A DNA stretch of 64,000 bases from Bacillus pseudomycoides. Its GTDB lineage: Bacteria; Bacillota; Bacilli; Bacillales; Bacillaceae_G. The notes beneath the pieces are model-generated. The model was not told where the DNA came from. It was given only the letters and a program-made list of their open reading frames with translations, and made no database searches. Shown here one piece after another: positions 62,245 through 64,000 of this stretch. Location: NCBI RefSeq assembly GCF_022811845.1, contig NZ_CP064266.1, positions 3,720,001 through 3,784,000 of the forward strand. Direction: 5' to 3'. The first letter of the stretch is position 1, and every line of letters starts with the position of its first letter. The position numbers were made by a program, and so were the translations under genes.

Positions 62245-63699
62245 GTGACGGAAAACCTGCAGTTATCAGCCGAAGAGATGCGTCAGTTAGGATATCAAGC
62301 GGTTGATTTGATTATTGACCATATGAATCATTTGAAAAGCAAACCAGTATCTGAAACGATTGATAGTGATATTCTCAGAAACAAACTGACTGAATCGATC
62401 CCAGAAAACGGATCCGATCCGAAAGAGCTCCTTCATTTTCTTAATAGGAATGTGTTTAATCAGATTACCCATGTGGATCATCCCCATTTTATGGCTTTTG
62501 TGCCGGGTCCTAATAATTATGTTGGAGTAGTAGCAGATTTTTTAGCAAGTGGAATTAATGTATTTCCGACAGCTTGGATAGTAGGCGCAGGTGCTGAGCA
62601 AATCGAATTAACGACAATGAATTGGTTAAAATCGATGTTAGGATTCCCGGATTCGGCTGAAGGGCTATTTGTAAGCGGAGGTTCCATGGCTAATTTGACC
62701 GCGCTTACTGTAGCTAGACAGGTCAAACTTAATAATGACATAGAAAATGCGGTTGTTTATTTTTCTGATCAGACTCATTTTTCTGTGGATCGGGCACTAA
62801 AAGTATTGGGTTTCAAACACCATCAAATTTGCCGAATCGAAACGGATGAACATTTACGAATTTCAGTTGGTGCTTTGAAAAAGCAAATAAAAGAAGATCG
62901 AACAAAAGGAAAAAAACCATTCTGTGTTATTGCTAATGCTGGAACAACTAATTGCGGAGCGGTTGATTCCCTCAATGAGTTGGCTGATTTTTGTAATGAT
63001 GAAGATGTATGGCTACATGCGGATGGAGCCTATGGTGCCCCGGCAATTCTCAGCGAAAAAGGAAGTGCTTTACTTCAAGGGATTCATCGTGTCGATTCCT
63101 TGACGTTGGACCCTCATAAATGGCTTTTTCAGCCTTATGATGTGGGCTGTGTACTCATTAGAAACAGTCAATACTTAAGCAAAACATTTCGTATGATTCC
63201 AGAGTATATCAAGGATACGGAAACCAATATAGAAGAAGAAATCAATTTTGGAGAACGTGGAATTGAACTTTCGCGCAGATTTAGGGCGTTAAAGGTGTGG
63301 CTGTCTTTTAAAGTATTTGGGGTCGCAGCTTTTCGCCAGGCAATTGAACATGGCATCATGTTGGCTGAACAAGTTGAGGCGTTCTTAGGGAAAGCGAAAG
63401 ATTGGGAGGTGGTAACACCTGCCCAGTTAGGAATTATTACTTTCCGTTATATCCCTTGTGAATTAGCATCAACAGATACAATCAATGAAATAAACAAAAA
63501 ACTGGTGGAAGAAATTAATCACAGAGGATTTGCCATGTTAAGTACGACCGAATTGAAAGAGAAAGTGGTTATTCGACTTTGTTCCATCAATCCAAGGACG
63601 ACAACAGAAGAAATGCTCCAAATCATGATGAAAATCAAAGCATTGGCAGAGGAAGTAAGCACATCTTACAAACATCTTATCTCAGTTCCGCAACTTTGA
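62245..63699 (+). CDS. bmdA: aromatic-L-amino-acid decarboxylase (PLP-dependent)
   Basis: A 484-residue group II decarboxylase. It shows 'HPHFMAFVPGPNNYVGVVAD', 'FVSGGSMANLTAL', 'VIANAGTTNCGAVD', 'WLHADGAYGAPA' and the PLP lysine in 'TLDPHKWLFQPYDVGC' near residue 292. The enzyme decarboxylates tryptophan, phenylalanine or tyrosine to an arylethylamine. In bacillamide clusters this amine is the nucleophile that releases the peptide from the NRPS. GGAG lies eight bases before this GTG; an earlier GTG overlaps it. The symbol is by analogy with bmd clusters. Confidence 0.88.
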   Translation: MTENLQLSAEEMRQLGYQAVDLIIDHMNHLKSKPVSETIDSDILRNKLTESIPENGSDPKELLHFLNRNVFNQITHVDHPHFMAFVPGPNNYVGVVADFLASGINVFPTAWIVGAGAEQIELTTMNWLKSMLGFPDSAEGLFVSGGSMANLTALTVARQVKLNNDIENAVVYFSDQTHFSVDRALKVLGFKHHQICRIETDEHLRISVGALKKQIKEDRTKGKKPFCVIANAGTTNCGAVDSLNELADFCNDEDVWLHADGAYGAPAILSEKGSALLQGIHRVDSLTLDPHKWLFQPYDVGCVLIRNSQYLSKTFRMIPEYIKDTETNIEEEINFGERGIELSRRFRALKVWLSFKVFGVAAFRQAIEHGIMLAEQVEAFLGKAKDWEVVTPAQLGIITFRYIPCELASTDTINEINKKLVEEINHRGFAMLSTTELKEKVVIRLCSINPRTTTEEMLQIMMKIKALAEEVSTSYKHLISVPQL

Positions 63700-63791
63700 T
63701 ATGCTGGGAAATAAGTGGTTTTTAACGATGAAACATAAGATTGAGGAGTCACACATCATTTGGGGGAATTGTTTGTTTATCCTTGTTTAAG

Positions 63792-63847
63792 AAATCAAAC
63801 AACCGACTGCCTGTACATGAAGGAGTCGGTTGTTTGATTTGTTTTTT
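63792..63847 (+). terminator. intrinsic terminator after the decarboxylase gene
   Basis: AAATCAAACAACCGACT and AGTCGGTTGTTTGATTT form a 17-bp stem followed by GTTTTTTT. Confidence 0.85.
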
Positions 63848-63861
63848 TATATGAATGCAAA

Positions 63862-63904
63862 AGGGTTCGCTAGGGAAAACGCCCCACGAACCCTGTGTTT
63901 TTTT
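63862..63904 (+). terminator. second terminator-like hairpin
   Basis: AGGGTTCG and CGAACCCT, followed by GTGTTTTTTT, 15 bases after the previous terminator. The remaining 96 bases to the window edge show no gene. Confidence 0.7.
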
Positions 63905-64000
63905 AATATTAATCTTGGTGCCTAACATAGCTTTGTGAACCACCAACGTCAGGATAACGGTTATGAATTCAATCGAGTAGAGGGGATAACAACGGGAAAA

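Noticed and set aside
63749..63946. 65-codon minus-strand frame at the right edge
   Set aside because: It runs through two terminator hairpins and has no ribosome site.
1..64000. tRNA or rRNA genes
   Set aside because: I found no cloverleaf or conserved rRNA sequence; the rRNA-spacer-like box at about 52630 is isolated.

Overview
The window is a chromosomal segment of a low-G+C, spore-forming Firmicute, almost certainly the Bacillus cereus group. The support is: three copies of the bcr1 repeat with TTTAT flanks, an alpha/beta-type small acid-soluble spore protein, Spo0M, a 2-methylcitrate/valine catabolic region, and a peptide gene ending in a PapR-like SDLPFEH heptapeptide. Shine-Dalgarno sites are strong and intrinsic terminators are plentiful.

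Layout. (1) 0-6 kb is ordinary core: yodN/yozD-like genes, a cassette of a tiny Ser/Arg/Tyr-rich protein, a Ser/Thr kinase and Spo0M, then a PAP2 phosphatase, a CDF cation exporter and an orphan membrane protein. (2) 6-16.5 kb is a graveyard of mobile DNA: bcr1 repeats, a thioredoxin gene plus integrase remnant with a second decayed copy of the same pair, a broken replication-relaxation gene, a phage gp49-like gene, an IS3-family element inserted into the terminal hairpin of another IS remnant, a delta-prime-like fragment and a GH25 lysozyme. (3) 16.5-21 kb holds a KTSC protein, a class A penicillin-binding protein with a repeat tail and small genes. (4) 21.5-33.6 kb is a metabolic block: the 2-methylcitrate cycle (prpC-prpD-prpB), a sigma-54 enhancer-binding regulator, then acyl-CoA dehydrogenase, 3-hydroxyisobutyrate dehydrogenase and methylmalonate-semialdehyde dehydrogenase behind a good -24/-12 promoter, with 3-hydroxyisobutyryl-CoA hydrolase nearby. 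Together these take the valine skeleton to propionyl-CoA and on through methylcitrate to pyruvate and succinate. (5) 34.5-39 kb carries sbcD-sbcC. (6) 39-41.7 kb is prophage and TnpB debris. (7) 42.4-47.4 kb is a glutamine block: transporter, glutaminase and the GlnK-GlnL two-component system. (8) 47.8-49.5 kb has an SASP gene and two tandem PapR-like peptide genes, the first broken.

(9) 49.7-64 kb is an accessory island: decayed IS3 and IS6 elements, an Sfp-type phosphopantetheinyl transferase, then an FMN-type oxidase, a 2347-residue NRPS (partial C-A-T-Cy-A-T-C) and an aromatic amino acid decarboxylase. This gene set and domain order match bacillamide-type (bmd) clusters: the NRPS joins an amino acid to cysteine, the Cy domain makes thiazoline, the oxidase makes thiazole, and the last C domain probably releases the product onto an arylethylamine made by the decarboxylase. 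The second A domain reads as a cysteine code by eye; the first is less certain.

The most notable items are the orphan PapR-like signalling peptide pair (no adjacent PlcR-type receptor) and the bacillamide-type cluster among IS remnants. All family calls were made by reading the sequence; no database search was run.
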